DNA from: Colias croceus
Taxonomy: Eukaryota; Arthropoda; Insecta; Lepidoptera; Pieridae
Assembly: GCF_905220415.1 (NCBI RefSeq)
Contig: NC_059550.1
Span: 1,552,501-1,616,500, forward strand
Reading direction: 5' to 3'
Length of the DNA stretch: 64,000 nt
The translations under genes were made by a program, and so were the position numbers. Of the stretch, positions 11,040 through 20,457 are shown one piece after another. The notes beneath the pieces are model-generated. The model made no database searches, was not told the origin of the DNA, and saw nothing but the letters and a program-made list of their open reading frames with translations. Every line of letters starts with the position of its first letter. The first letter of the stretch is position 1.

Positions 11040-11560
11040 CCCGCGCACCGCGCAACTTCGAGGGTTGACAGCCTCCCGTAGTAGAAAATATTTATTAACT
11101 TTTGAACTACCGCACGAGCCAAGCGAGCGAAGCGAGCGAGTCACGGCAGCGGCCAGCGTAAATATTCAAATAGGTAGCGAGGAGCGAAGCGACGAGCGTG
11201 TTAGGTTAACTTTTGAACTACTTACCGCACGAGCCAAGCGAGCGAAGCGAGCGAGTCGCGTCAACGGCCGGCCTAAATATTCAAATAGGTAGCGAGGAGC
11301 GAAGCGACGAGCGTGTTAGGTTAACTTATGAACTACCTATCGCACGAGCCAAGCGAGCGAAGCGAGCGAGTTGCGGCAGCGGCCGGCCTAAATATTCAAA
11401 TAGGTAGCGAGGAGCGAAGCGACGAGCGTGTTAGGTTAACTTATGAACTACCTATCGCACGAGCCAAGCGAGCGAAGCGAGCGAGTTGCGGCAGCGGCCG
11501 GCCTAAATGTTCAAATAGGTAGCGAGGAGCGAAGCGACGAGCGTGTTAGGTTAACTCTTG
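11040..11560 (+). repeat. ~115-bp GC-rich tandem repeats (palindrome loop)
   Basis: Four units of 113-117 bp. Each contains GCACGAGCCAAGCGAGCGAA, CGGCAGCGGCCGGCC, AATATTCAAATAGGTAGCGA, GGAGCGAAGCGACGAGCG and TTAGGTTAACTT. Open frames here (reading EPSERSERV and GSEERSDERV over and over) are products of the GCGAGC periodicity and not genes. Confidence 0.85.
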
Positions 11561-11659
11561 AACAGTTTATTATGAAAAGTCACTGCCCGCTATCGATAAG
11601 ACGTTTCAAAAATTTTACCAATATTTAAATAAGTAATTTATAAGCAGTTTAGGTAGCGA

Positions 11660-11905
11660 GGAGCGAAGCGACGAGCGTGTAAGGTTAACTTTTGAACTAC
11701 CGCACGAGCCATGCGAGCGAAGCGAGCGAGTCACGGCAGCGGCCGGCCTAAATATTCAAATAGGTAGCGAGGAGCGAAGCGACGAGCGTGTTTGGTTAAC
11801 TTTTGAACTACCTATCGCACGAGCCAAGCGAGCGAAGCGAGCGAGTCGCGGCAGCGGCCGGCCTAAATATTCAAATACATAGGTAGCGAGGAGCGAAGCG
11901 ACGAG
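11660..11905 (+). repeat. ~115-bp GC-rich tandem repeats (right arm)
   Basis: About two units of the same 115-bp repeat, complementary to the left-arm units. Confidence 0.8.
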
Positions 11906-12843
11906 CGTGTTAGGTTAACTCTTGAACAGTTTATTATGAAAAGTCACTGCCCGCTATCGATAAGACGTTTCAAAAATTTAACAACATTTGATTAAGTAAT
12001 TTATAAGCAGTTTCGACTGACTGTAGAATCGCTGTTAGCAGATGTTACAAATGAAAAGGAAATTCGAATGCATTTTCAAATGACTGAAGATTTTTGCCCT
12101 GGGATGAGCCGCGAGCTGCTTGCAGCTCGCGCACCACTCACCCTCGAAGGTGGACAGCCCCCCGGAATAGAAAATATTTGAATGAGAAATTTATAAGCAC
12201 TTCCGATTGACTGCGGAATCGCTGTTAGCAGATAATAACAAATTGACGGGGAATTTTAATGCATAATGAATTTGATTTTAATCGACGCTACTAAAAAGAC
12301 TGAAGTTTTCAATATGTTTTATACATCTTCACACATATTAAACTGAATTCGCAAGGGTGATAGAACAGTTAATCTGTTTTTGTTAAGAAGTTATTCAAAG
12401 CTTATATTTCTTTGTTAATTTATGTATGTTATTTTAATTTAGTTAAGTTTTTTTTTTTGTTTTATAAAATTGTATCTCTGTCGCATTGGGCATTGTCCTG
12501 TAATGGCATGTGATGTCTTTTAAATAAATAAATAAATATTTTATTGAGTGAATAAGCCAATCGTTCACGCTTTATAAGCGTAGGACTTACACCAATAGTA
12601 GCACACTACTCTCTGTTTTTGTATTGAAAATAGCGTATTTTTGTATTGCGAATAATGTAGTTCTTGAGTTGCAAGTAAGGTAAATAGCACAACTAAATAT
12701 TATGTAGTAATTAAGTAGGTATATTAAATCGTTTTTATTTTTTACTTTTCCGTTTTTGAAGTCGGTTTTTTTAACGTAGTTATTTTTTATTTAATACTTT
12801 TTAGTGTATTTTTCATCGGGAATCAATGATTTTTCATCATTGA

Positions 12844-13539
12844 CTGTAGATTGTAGAATCTCTGTTAGCATATAGTAACAAATGGACAGGAAATTCGAAT
12901 GCATTTTCAATTGACTGAAAATTTCTGCCCCGGGATGAGACGCACCTGCACCTTCGAAAGTGGACAGCCTCCCGGAGTGGAAAATACTTGAATGGGGAAT
13001 TTATAATCATTACCGACTGACTGTAGAATCGCTGTTAGCAGATGTAACAAATGGACAGAAAATTCGAATGCATTTTCAAATGACTGAAGATTTCTGCCCT
13101 GGGATGAGCCGCGAGCTGCTTGCAGCTCGCGCACCACGCACCCTCGATGGTGGATAGCCCCCCGGTATAGAAAATATTTGAATGGGGAATTTATAAGCAC
13201 TTCCGATTGACTGTGGAATCGCTGTTAGCAGATAAAAGCAAATTGACGGGGAATTTTAACGCATTTTCAAATGACTGAAGATTTCTGCCCTGGGATGCTT
13301 CGCGGGCTGCTTGCAGCCCGCGCACCACGCACCCTCGAAGGTGGACAGCCTCCCGGAGTGGAGAATACTTGAATGGGGAATTTATAAGCATTACCGACTG
13401 ACTGTAGAATCGCTGTTAGCAGATGTAACAAATGGACAGGAAATTCGAATGCATTTTCAAATGACTGCCCTATTGCTTCAACTCAGAGGCAAAAGGGGCT
13501 CGCGGGCTGCTTGCAGCCCGCGCACAACGCACCAGCTAG
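12844..13539 (+). repeat. reiterated Helitron 3'-end units (~190-200 bp)
   Basis: Units contain CTGTAGAATCGCTGTTAGCA, GAATGCATTTTCAAATGACT, TTCTGCCC, then a hairpin (GCGAGCTGC-TT-GCAGCTCGC or GCGGGCTGC-TT-GCAGCCCGC at 13111, 13302 and 13502) and CCTCGAAGGTGGACAGCC. Only the last hairpin is followed by CACCAGCTAG, the actual terminus. Confidence 0.8.
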
Positions 13540-13551
13540 TTATTATAATAT

Positions 13552-14954
13552 ATAAAGCTACACTACCACTCACTGACTGACTGACATCGGGTTTCTCGGA
13601 AACTAAGCGGAAAGTTGGGGGGATTTCGACGTGACCGTGTAGAGGTGCTCCCAGTGACCACCGGAAAAATATAGCGAACTCCAACACCCTGGACAAGAGG
13701 GTGGACCCCTGGAGGTGCGCAAAAACGGTGATACCTGGAGGGGGGGTGTCTGAACAAAAAATGCTCGGAACTGGTGGCGATTACCAGGGGTGGTGGAAAA
13801 ATGGGGATTTTCGCGAAAACAAGATGGCCGCCGTACTTTGCCAAAATCGCCGTTTATGAATCCTTACGTCTCAAATTTGGCACACGTGCTCTGTTCGAGC
13901 CGGCGAATCGATCGGTGCCCCGTTCGAGTGGCTCCGGGTCCCAGTTTCCAACTTTCATACAACGCAAAATCCAACGGCCCGCGGAAACGGTGCGAGTTGG
14001 GTGGGGGGTCCCGGAACTAAAAATGATCACCACCCTGGGACGCTACCAGGGAGCTACAGTGGGACGCTCGATTTTGGAATTTTTCCATTTTTGGCGCAAA
14101 CATAAAAACGTAAATTTAGACGAGGTGGTGCAATGGAGAAATACACCAATGATGCATTCGTACTCGCCCAGCTCCCAGGATATCCAGAAAAATCCGAAAT
14201 CTTAAACTTTCCCTCATCTCTCGAAGACGGTCAACGGCCCGCGCAAACGGTAGCAGCTACATCTGGGGTGCTCAAACTAAACTTGTAGTAGACCTCGAGC
14301 AATTACCACAGATAGTGAAAAAAATTCAAAATGGCGGAAAAAATGGCCGCCGCCATACAAATTCTAAAATGGTCATCTCTGGTCCGATCGCGCTGAAACT
14401 TGGCACAGGGGCTTTAGTCGAGCCGCACATTGAGATGGCATACTCATAATCGAGTTTCCATCGCTGGTTTCCGAGTTTCATACAACGCGAAATTCGACGG
14501 CTCTCCGAAACGGCGTGAGATAGGTGGGGGGTGTAGAACTAAAAAAGGATCAGGAAGATGGGGCGCTACCAGGGCAATCGAGAAATTTCAAATTGGACGT
14601 AATTTTTTTTTTTAAAATGGCCAATTTTTCGAGGCAAGATGGTGGCGCCAGTTACTTTACGATCGGTCTGAAAATTGACTTTTGTGCTCTGATCGGTCAG
14701 GTTTACAAAACTGCATACTCAGAATTTCTCTCCGACCCCCGGTTTCCATTTTCCATACATCACGAAATTCAACGGCTCTCTGAACTGGTGGCACTTAGGT
14801 TGGGGTCACCAAGGTAAAAAATGTTTAAAAACTTGATCCGCTTCCAGGCACATAAAAATTTTTGCTAAAAAGCGAAATTTTTTTTTCGAAAATTTTGTAT
14901 GGAAATTTCCATAGTAGGAAGTGTAATTGAATAGCATCGGCAAAAGACGGCACC
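13552..14954 (+). repeat. second copy of the ~262-bp monomer block
   Basis: Direct repeat of 8602-10011 with few differences: a 4-bp shorter CACTCACTGACT run and scattered substitutions. The open frame at 13774-14205 matches part of the one at 8670-9260 but is shorter because of an upstream change, which argues against selection on it. Confidence 0.8.
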
Positions 14955-15039
14955 GCGGGCTGCTTGCTGCCCGCGCACCGCGCAACTTCGAGGGTTGACA
15001 GCCTCCCGGAGTAGAAAATATTTATTAACTTTTGAACTA

Positions 15040-15720
15040 CCGCACGAGCCAAGCGAGCGAAGCGAGCGAGTCACGGCAGCGGCCAGCGTAAATATTCAAA
15101 TAGGTAGCGAGGAGCGAAGCGACGAGCGTGTTAGGTTAACTTTTGAACTACTTACCGCACGAGCCAAGCGAGCGAAGCGAGCGAGTCGCGTCAACAGCCG
15201 GCCTAAATATTCAAATAGGTAGCGAGGAGCGAAGCGACGAGCGTGTTAGGTTAACTTATGAACTACCTACCGCACGAGCCAAGCGAGCGAAGCGAGCGAG
15301 TTGCGGCAGCGGCCGGCCTAAATATTCAAATAGGTAGCGAGGAGCGAAGCGACGAGCGTGTTAGGTTAACTCTTGAACAGTTTATTATGAAAAGTCACTG
15401 CCCGCTATCGATAAGACGTTTGAAAAATTTTACCAATATTTGAATAAGTAATTTATAAGCAGTTTAGGTAGCGAGGAGCGAAGCAACGAGCGTGTAAGGT
15501 TAACTTTTGAACTACCACACGAGCCATGCGAGCGAAGCGAGCGAGTCACGGCAGCGGCCGGCCTAAATATTCAAATAGGTAGCGAGGAGCGAAGCGACGA
15601 GCGTGTTAGGTTAACTTTTGAACTACCTATCACACGAGCCAAGCGAGCGAAGCGAGCGAGTCGCGGCAGCGGCCGGCCTAAATATTCAAATAGGTAGCGA
15701 GGAGCGAAGCGACGAGCGTT
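15040..15720 (+). repeat. ~115-bp GC-rich tandem repeats in unit 3
   Basis: Five units of the GAGCCAAGCGAGCGAAGCGA repeat. They are interrupted between the third and fourth by the TATGAAAAGTCACTGCCCGC segment (about 15380-15465), the same order as 11560-11650. Confidence 0.8.
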
Positions 15721-15825
15721 TTAGGTTAACTCTTGAACAGTTTATTATGAAAAGTCACTGCCCGCTATCGATAAGACGTTTCAAAAATTTAACAACATTT
15801 GAATAAGTAATTTATAAGCAGTTTC

Positions 15826-16542
15826 GACTGACTGTAGAATCGCTGTTAGCAGATGTTACAAATGGAAAGGAAATTCGAATGCATTTTCAAATGACTGAAG
15901 ATTTCTGCCCTGGGACGAGCCGCGAGCTGCTTGCAGCTCGCGCACCACGCAACCTCGAAGGTGGACAGCCCCCCGGAATAGAAAATATTTGAATGGGGAA
16001 TTTATAAGCAGTTTCGACTGACTGTAGAATCGCTGTTAGCAGATGTTACAAATGGAAAGGAAATTCGAATGCATTTTCAAATGACTGAAGATTTCTGCCC
16101 TGGGACGAGCCGCGAGCTGCTTGCAGCTCGCGCACCACGCAACCTCGAAGGTGGACAGCCCCCCGGAATAGAAAATATTTGAATGGGGAATTTATAAGCA
16201 GTTTCGAGTGACTGTAGAATCGCTGTTAGGAGATGTAACAAATGGATAGGAAATTCGAATGCATTTTCAAATGACTGAAGATTAATTCTGCCCTGGGATG
16301 CTTCGCGGGCTGCTTGCAGCCCTCGCACTACGCTCCCTCGAAGGTGGACAGCCTCCCGGAGTGGAAAATACTTGAATGGGGAATTTATAAGCATTAACGA
16401 CTGACTGTAGATTCGCTGTTAGCAGATGTACCAAATGGACAGAAAATTCGAATGCATTTTCAAATGACTGCCCTATTGCTTCAACCCAGGGGCAAAAGGG
16501 GCTCGCGGGCTGCTTGCAGCCCGCGCACAACGCACCAGCTAG
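15826..16542 (+). repeat. reiterated Helitron 3'-end units in unit 3
   Basis: Hairpins begin near 15922, 16112, 16304 and 16504, spacing 190-200 bp. The first two units are almost identical to each other, consistent with recent tandem duplication. The last carries the CTAG end. Confidence 0.8.
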
Positions 16543-16757
16543 TTATATTATAAAGGCGAAAGTTTGTATGGATGTATGGATGTTTGTTACTCTTTCACGT
16601 AAAAACTACTGAACCGATTACAATGAAATTTAGCACACATATAGAGGGTAACTTGGATTAACACATAGGATAGTTTTTATCCTGGAAATCCCACGGGAAC
16701 GGGAACTATGCGGGTTTTCCTTTGCAAACGCGGGCGAAGCCGCGGGCGGAAATCTAG
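16543..16757 (+). mobile_element. Helitron unit 4 of the array
   Basis: 215 bp, from TTATATTATAAAGGCGAAAG to the hairpin CGCGGGCGAAGCCGCG and GGCGGAAATCTAG. Nearly identical to unit 5 and very close to unit 1. Confidence 0.85.
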
Positions 16758-16974
16758 TATTATATTATAAAGGCGAAAGTTTGTATGGATGTATGGATGT
16801 TTGTTACTCTTTCACGTAAAAACTACTGAACCGATTACAATGAAATTTAGCACACATATAGAGGGTAACTTGGATTAACTAATAGGATAGTTTTTATCCT
16901 GGAAATCCCACGGGAACGGGAACTATGCGGGTTTTCCTTTGCAAACGCGGGCGAAGCCGCGGGCGGAAATCTAG
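16758..16974 (+). mobile_element. Helitron unit 5 of the array
   Basis: 217 bp. It differs from unit 4 mainly at the 5' few bases and at ACTAATAGG against ACACATAGG. It ends GGCGGAAATCTAG at 16974, after which the array stops. Confidence 0.85.
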
Positions 16975-17009
16975 TTTTATATAAAATCGAGATGATAGAT
17001 ATATTATTA

Positions 17010-17343
17010 TAACCCAAGCAGATAGAGAATAGATATAAAGATGGCGACGGGTACTTCTGGTAGGGTTGGCAAATTAAATTCTCTAACTTCTTTTTTTGGT
17101 TCATCCATTTGTTTTTAAAGTTTGTAACTAAAACTTAACGAAAATAAATAATAATCAAATGTAACGAAAACAATTTAACATTCAAACTCAACAAAAACAA
17201 CAATATCAATAAAAGCAAAGCGTACTTCACTGTGTAAGTACACAGCGATACAAAGCATGCGAGCGGTCAGCGGACGCCATGTTCAGATTGTGTCTGAACA
17301 TGGCGTTACTATGTTCGTTACTATTATCTATCTGCTCGGGTTA
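17010..17343. mobile_element. 334-bp MITE with TA target duplication
   Basis: Termini are TAACCCAAGCAGATAGA and the inverse TCTATCTGCTCGGGTTA, flanked on both sides by TA (17008-17009 and 17344-17345). An internal 13-bp hairpin, CGCCATGTTCAGA ... TCTGAACATGGCG, lies at about 17276-17306. No coding. TA flanks fit a Tc1/mariner-type origin. Confidence 0.65.
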
Positions 17344-17629
17344 TACTGCGTTCAATTCTTAATTGTATAACAAATATTTATTATTAATTGTAACCATATT
17401 ATAGTATAAATCTATTTAGTCTTAGACGTAGTGGTAGTGCTTATCCTTTAAATTGTGGTTAACGTTTCTTCTTTACATTTTGAGGATGCAATGTTATTTT
17501 GTTTAGCATTTTTGCGGTTTCTATAACTAAGCTAGAAACCGCAAAGTCTACTCACTAGCTTACGACCGCGGCTTCTTTCGCATGACTGTAATTTGAACTC
17601 CATTTTCCATATTTGACACTTAACAAATA
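17344..17629. other. unannotated spacer
   Basis: No feature recognised. The open frame reading into the next element on the minus strand (17532-17723) lacks any domain. Confidence 0.35.
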
Positions 17630-17956
17630 TTAACACGTTGCACGCTTTACGACCCACCGGTGAGCCCAGCTTACTTTTCCATTCGAGCCAAGCCGTAATC
17701 AGATAATCGGTAATTTTCATCAACTTAAAATTTTAATCCCAATGTTCATAAAATTAAGTAATTCGTATGATAAATCAAAACTAGCGACTTTTACCGTCTA
17801 GTTTTTAAGATATTGTAAAAGGCTCACGGGTGAGTCCCGTGGCCTCATGCAAAGGATTTTGTATTTTCCGTTGGCGGGGGGCCGCGGGGTCACCGCACGG
17901 CCCACGGAGCCGCACGCTACGTCGAGTAGTGAGGATCGGTTACGCTTTTTTCTTCA

Positions 17957-18671
17957 AAACCGGCCAAGTGCGAGTCGGACTCGCGCATCGAGGGTTCCGT
18001 AAAATTTAAGGTTTTCGGAATTTTTCCTTTATGTGTGCTATAAAACGTTGCTTCATGCCAAATTTCAAGATTCTAGGTCGACTGGAAGTACCCTTTAGGT
18101 TTTGATTCCCTTGCGAGTACTTGCGAGTTTCAAAATATGCAGCTTAAATTGCTGTTTCTTTTGATTGCGTTGACATAGAAGTTTGATTTTGTTACAGCTT
18201 AAAGGTATTATAGACCTGAGTATTTCGTATGAATTTCAATTTAATACCTCTACGCGTTTATGAGGAAATGGGTAGTAAGTTTAAAATTATTAAAAAAATA
18301 TATTATGTGATGTAACTAAAAATTTATGGTTTTCGTAATTTTTCCTTTATCTATGCTATAAGACGCTGCTTCGTACCAAATTTCAAGATTCTAAGTTCAC
18401 GGGAAGCACCCTGTAGGTTTTGATTCCCTTGCAAGCGTCGAAAATTTGCGGCATAAACGGCTGTATCTTTTGATTGCGTTGGCTTAGAAGTTTGATTTTT
18501 TCACAGCTTCAAGTCCCTTGTGACTTGAGTAGACCTGAGTAATTGATATAAATTTCAGCTTCATACCTCCACGCGTTCCTGAGAAAAAGGGTCTTGACAG
18601 ACGGACGGACAGACAACAAAGTGATCCTATAAGGGTTCCGTTTTTTCCTTTTGAGGTACGGAATCCTAAAA
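17957..18671 (+). repeat. lepidopteran dispersed repeat (CCGGCCAAGTGCGAGTCGG family)
   Basis: It starts CCGGCCAAGTGCGAGTCGGA with GAGGGTTCCGTA. It contains two related half-units with CCAAATTTCAAGATTCTA at about 18059 and 18379. It ends AGACGGACGGACAGACA, AAGGGTTCCG and TTTTGAGGTACGGAATCCT. I know this type as a very common interspersed repeat of moths and butterflies. Its class is not settled by what I see. Confidence 0.6.
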
Positions 18672-18779
18672 ATGGATGATTTTGATGATTTTGAACTAAC
18701 TCAAGAGGAGCTAACGCAGTTAGAAAGCATCGCAAACAACAACAACCCTAGCATTCTTACAAAAACCCGGATAAAACTA
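18672..18779 (+). CDS. exon-like segment inside the piggyBac-like element (36 codons)
   Basis: Seen: ATG at 18672 opens exactly 36 codons beginning MDDFDDFELTQEELTQLE and ending KTRIKL, followed at 18780 by GTAAGT, a consensus splice donor. Past the donor the frame stops within a few codons. The N-terminal stretch is acidic (four Asp, several Glu) and looks like real protein sequence, not repeat noise. Inference: a 5' coding exon and the start of its intron, captured by the transposon, or the first exon of a transposon gene whose remainder is lost. I do not recognise the parent protein. It abuts the end of the dispersed repeat with only AAAA between. Confidence 0.4.
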
Positions 18780-19102
18780 GTAAGTTTCCATCGGATTTGA
18801 AAACCACGCAGTCCGTACCGGCTACTGGGCCTCGCGACTCACTTCCATACGCGTTTTGTTTCATAGCTGCAGTCTGTGGCTTGTGGGAAGCGTTTACGTT
18901 GGACCTGTCACGCGGCTCACGGGTGACCACCATGGCTCGAATGGTCCGGTATGATAAGGCTCACCGATGAGCCTTGTGGCCTGAATGGAAATACTCGATT
19001 TTTCTTAAAGCGTTTAACGTGTTAAAGAAAATTCATTATTATCAACACATTATTCTTCCCACTTCATTTTAAAGCAAATTCAATTTCTCTATACAACTAG
19101 AC

Positions 19103-19317
19103 TTCTTTGACCGCCTCCTTGGTGCAGTGGTTAACGCGTGAGCGTAGAACCGAGGGGTCCTGGGTTCGATTCCCGGTGGAGACGAAGAAAAAAAAATGTC
19201 TCGGTTTGGCAGGACACAGAAGGCTGATCACCTACTTGTCCTTAAAGAAAATCGATCAGTGAAACAGATGTATAATGCATCTGCCCCTTACCCCACTAGG
19301 GGACATGGGACTTCACT
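19103..19317 (+). mobile_element. tRNA-derived SINE with 13-bp target duplication
   Basis: The A box (TTGGTGCAGTGGTTAACGCG) and B box (GGTTCGATTCCCGG) of a pol III promoter are visible. They are followed by GTCTCGGTTTGGCAGGACAC and CCCTTACCCCACTAGGGGAC. The direct repeat TATACAACTAGAC flanks it exactly (19090-19102 and 19318-19330), showing LINE-type target-primed insertion. The intact duplication suggests recent arrival. Confidence 0.9.
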
Positions 19318-19456
19318 TATACAACTAGACAACTTGAAAAAGCCGAAAAGCTAGAAAAATAAAGACATGGAAATTTCGCGACGTTAGAATAATATTACTG
19401 CACTTAGCGTGTCATATTTTATGAGTTTCGGTGCCAACTCAACATCCATAAGTAAA

Positions 19457-19848
19457 AAGGCACGTCTACACAGAGCGAGCGACCTCCTTGGTTCAGTTGC
19501 TGACGCGTGAGCGTAGAACCGAGGGTCATGGGTTCTATTCCCGGTGGAGACGAAGAAAATAAATGTCTCGGTTTGGCAGAACACAGACGGCTGATCACTT
19601 ACTTTTCTCTGTGAAAATCGATGAGTGAAATAGCAAATGCATAATGCATCTGCCTCTTACCCCACTAGGGGACACGGGACTTCAATTTTTTACACAGAGC
19701 AAGCAGCCTAACGAAGCAATTCAGTCAGTGGACGTGGCAGAGAAAAGCGCATGTGACGTCATTTTCCTCAGCTAAGCCACGTCCACACTGACCGAGCTTC
19801 GCGCAGCAATTGATTCGCGAGGCTGCTCGCTCTGTGTGAACCTGCCTT
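19457..19848. mobile_element. palindromic MITE interrupted by a SINE
   Basis: The left end AAGGCACGTCTACACAGAGC is matched by the inverse GCTCTGTGTGAACCTGCCTT on the right. Inner blocks TCAGTCAGTGGACGTGGC and GCCACGTCCACACTGACCGA are also inverse. A SINE (19481-19690) sits in the left arm. A related fragment lies at 5290-5385. Confidence 0.65.
19481..19690 (+). mobile_element. tRNA-derived SINE nested in a MITE
   Basis: Same family as 19103-19317. The B box is altered (GGTTCTATTCCCGG). Flanks are TACACAGAGCGAGC (19467-19480) and TACACAGAGCAAGC (19691-19704), a 14-bp target duplication with one change. The minus-strand frame reading STGNRTHDPRFYAHAS is a by-product of this family. Confidence 0.88.
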
Positions 19849-20457
19849 ATGTAATAAAATATGTATAAGAATATGAATCAAATATTTAATTTGTATTTTA
19901 TTGCGACGAACGGAGACAACTTTTATGACTTTTACAAAGTTATCGTTTATTGTTCTTTTATGGATAAATTATAGCGCTATGTGTATAATGACATTATATT
20001 TATTTAACTGATGTTCAAGAGAATTGTTATACCTATCTGTGAAGATTTGGGTGTTTGAAAGAAGGTAAAATATTTTCTTCCGTTATGGATCAATAAATAC
20101 GATATGTACTTACTTCTAAATAATATACTATTATCTTTAACAATCCCAAAATAAATAAAAACTAGTTCACCCTCGATCAAAAGATACAACAAATATCACA
20201 AAACCAAAATTTATTACGTGACGTCATCTGACCCTACACAAAAACTCAAATATGTACCTATGTATTCGAATAATCCCTTTGTGTGAATAGATAACATTGT
20301 CTTTTGACTGTGTGGACTTTGGTGTGGACGTTCTGATAAATTGCTGTCTATTGAATGTATGAGATTATGCTTTATTTAGGCTGCTGTGTGAGGCGAAGTT
20401 TTTTGGCATTTGCTGAGTAAAAGAAATTAATTTTTGTTAATCTATTTTTATGTATAA
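19849..20457. other. unannotated AT-rich region
   Basis: No gene or repeat recognised. Confidence 0.4.

Larger units (their letters stand above)
10013..12614. repeat. 2.6-kb near-perfect palindrome (arms ~1.0 kb, loop ~0.6 kb)
   Basis: The left arm from AGAGAGTAGTGTGCTACT at 10013 is matched by the inverted right arm ending AGTAGCACACTACTCTCT at 12614; paired positions sum to about 22627 throughout. The arms run to about 11012 and from about 11615. Few mismatches were seen in the stretches I compared (for example GTACTATCACC against GTTCTATCACC). Each arm contains (TTTA)n, the terminal hairpin motif and about two 115-bp GC-rich units. The loop holds four more units in one orientation. Unit 3 contains the loop-plus-right-arm order without the left arm, so the palindrome arose by inverted duplication. 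Confidence 0.85.
8589..13539 (+). mobile_element. Helitron unit 2: large composite non-autonomous element with internal palindrome
   Basis: It begins directly after the CTAG of unit 1 and shares its first ~1.4 kb with unit 3 (13540-14954). It ends at 13536-13539 in CTAG, 16 bases after the hairpin GCGGGCTGC-TT-GCAGCCCGC. Internal order: ~262-bp monomers (8600-10011), a 2.6-kb palindrome (10013-12614), ~230 bp of AT-rich sequence, and three to four ~195-bp units containing the terminal hairpin. No Rep/helicase coding is visible, so mobilisation would need an enzyme from elsewhere. The 5' terminus is assigned by similarity to unit 3 and by abutment. Confidence 0.7.
13540..16542 (+). mobile_element. 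Helitron unit 3: ~3.0-kb composite non-autonomous element
   Basis: It starts directly after the CTAG of unit 2 with TTATTATAATATATAAAGC and TACACTACCACTCACTGACT. It repeats unit 2's 262-bp-monomer block to about 14954 with scattered point changes, then passes through a hairpin remnant at 14955 into 115-bp repeats (15040-15720) and reiterated 3'-end units (15826-16542). It ends GCGCACAACGCACCAGCTAG at 16542. It lacks the left palindrome arm and the outer ~400 bp of both arms seen in unit 2. No coding sequence for a transposase is visible. Confidence 0.75.
17630..19025. mobile_element. piggyBac-like non-autonomous element (TTAA-flanked)
   Basis: The left end is TTAACACGTTGCACGCTTTA and the right end, read in reverse, is TTAACACGTTAAACGCTTTA. 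The outer TTAA at 17630-17633 and 19022-19025 fits a piggyBac target duplication. Subterminal copies of a GGCTCAC(C/G)G(A/G)TGAGCC-type palindrome occur near 17650, 17822, 18912 and 18958. No transposase frame is visible. Inside are a ~710-bp lepidopteran dispersed repeat (17957-18671) and an exon-like segment (18672-18779). Confidence 0.55.

Noticed and set aside
11065..11628. Series of overlapping Arg/Glu/Ser-rich open frames
   Set aside because: They follow the 115-bp GCGAGC repeat exactly and recur in the second element; repeat noise.
19384..19584. Minus-strand frame reading STGNRTHDPRFYAHAS
   Set aside because: It is the reverse of a tRNA-derived SINE; this pseudo-peptide is a known by-product of such SINEs.
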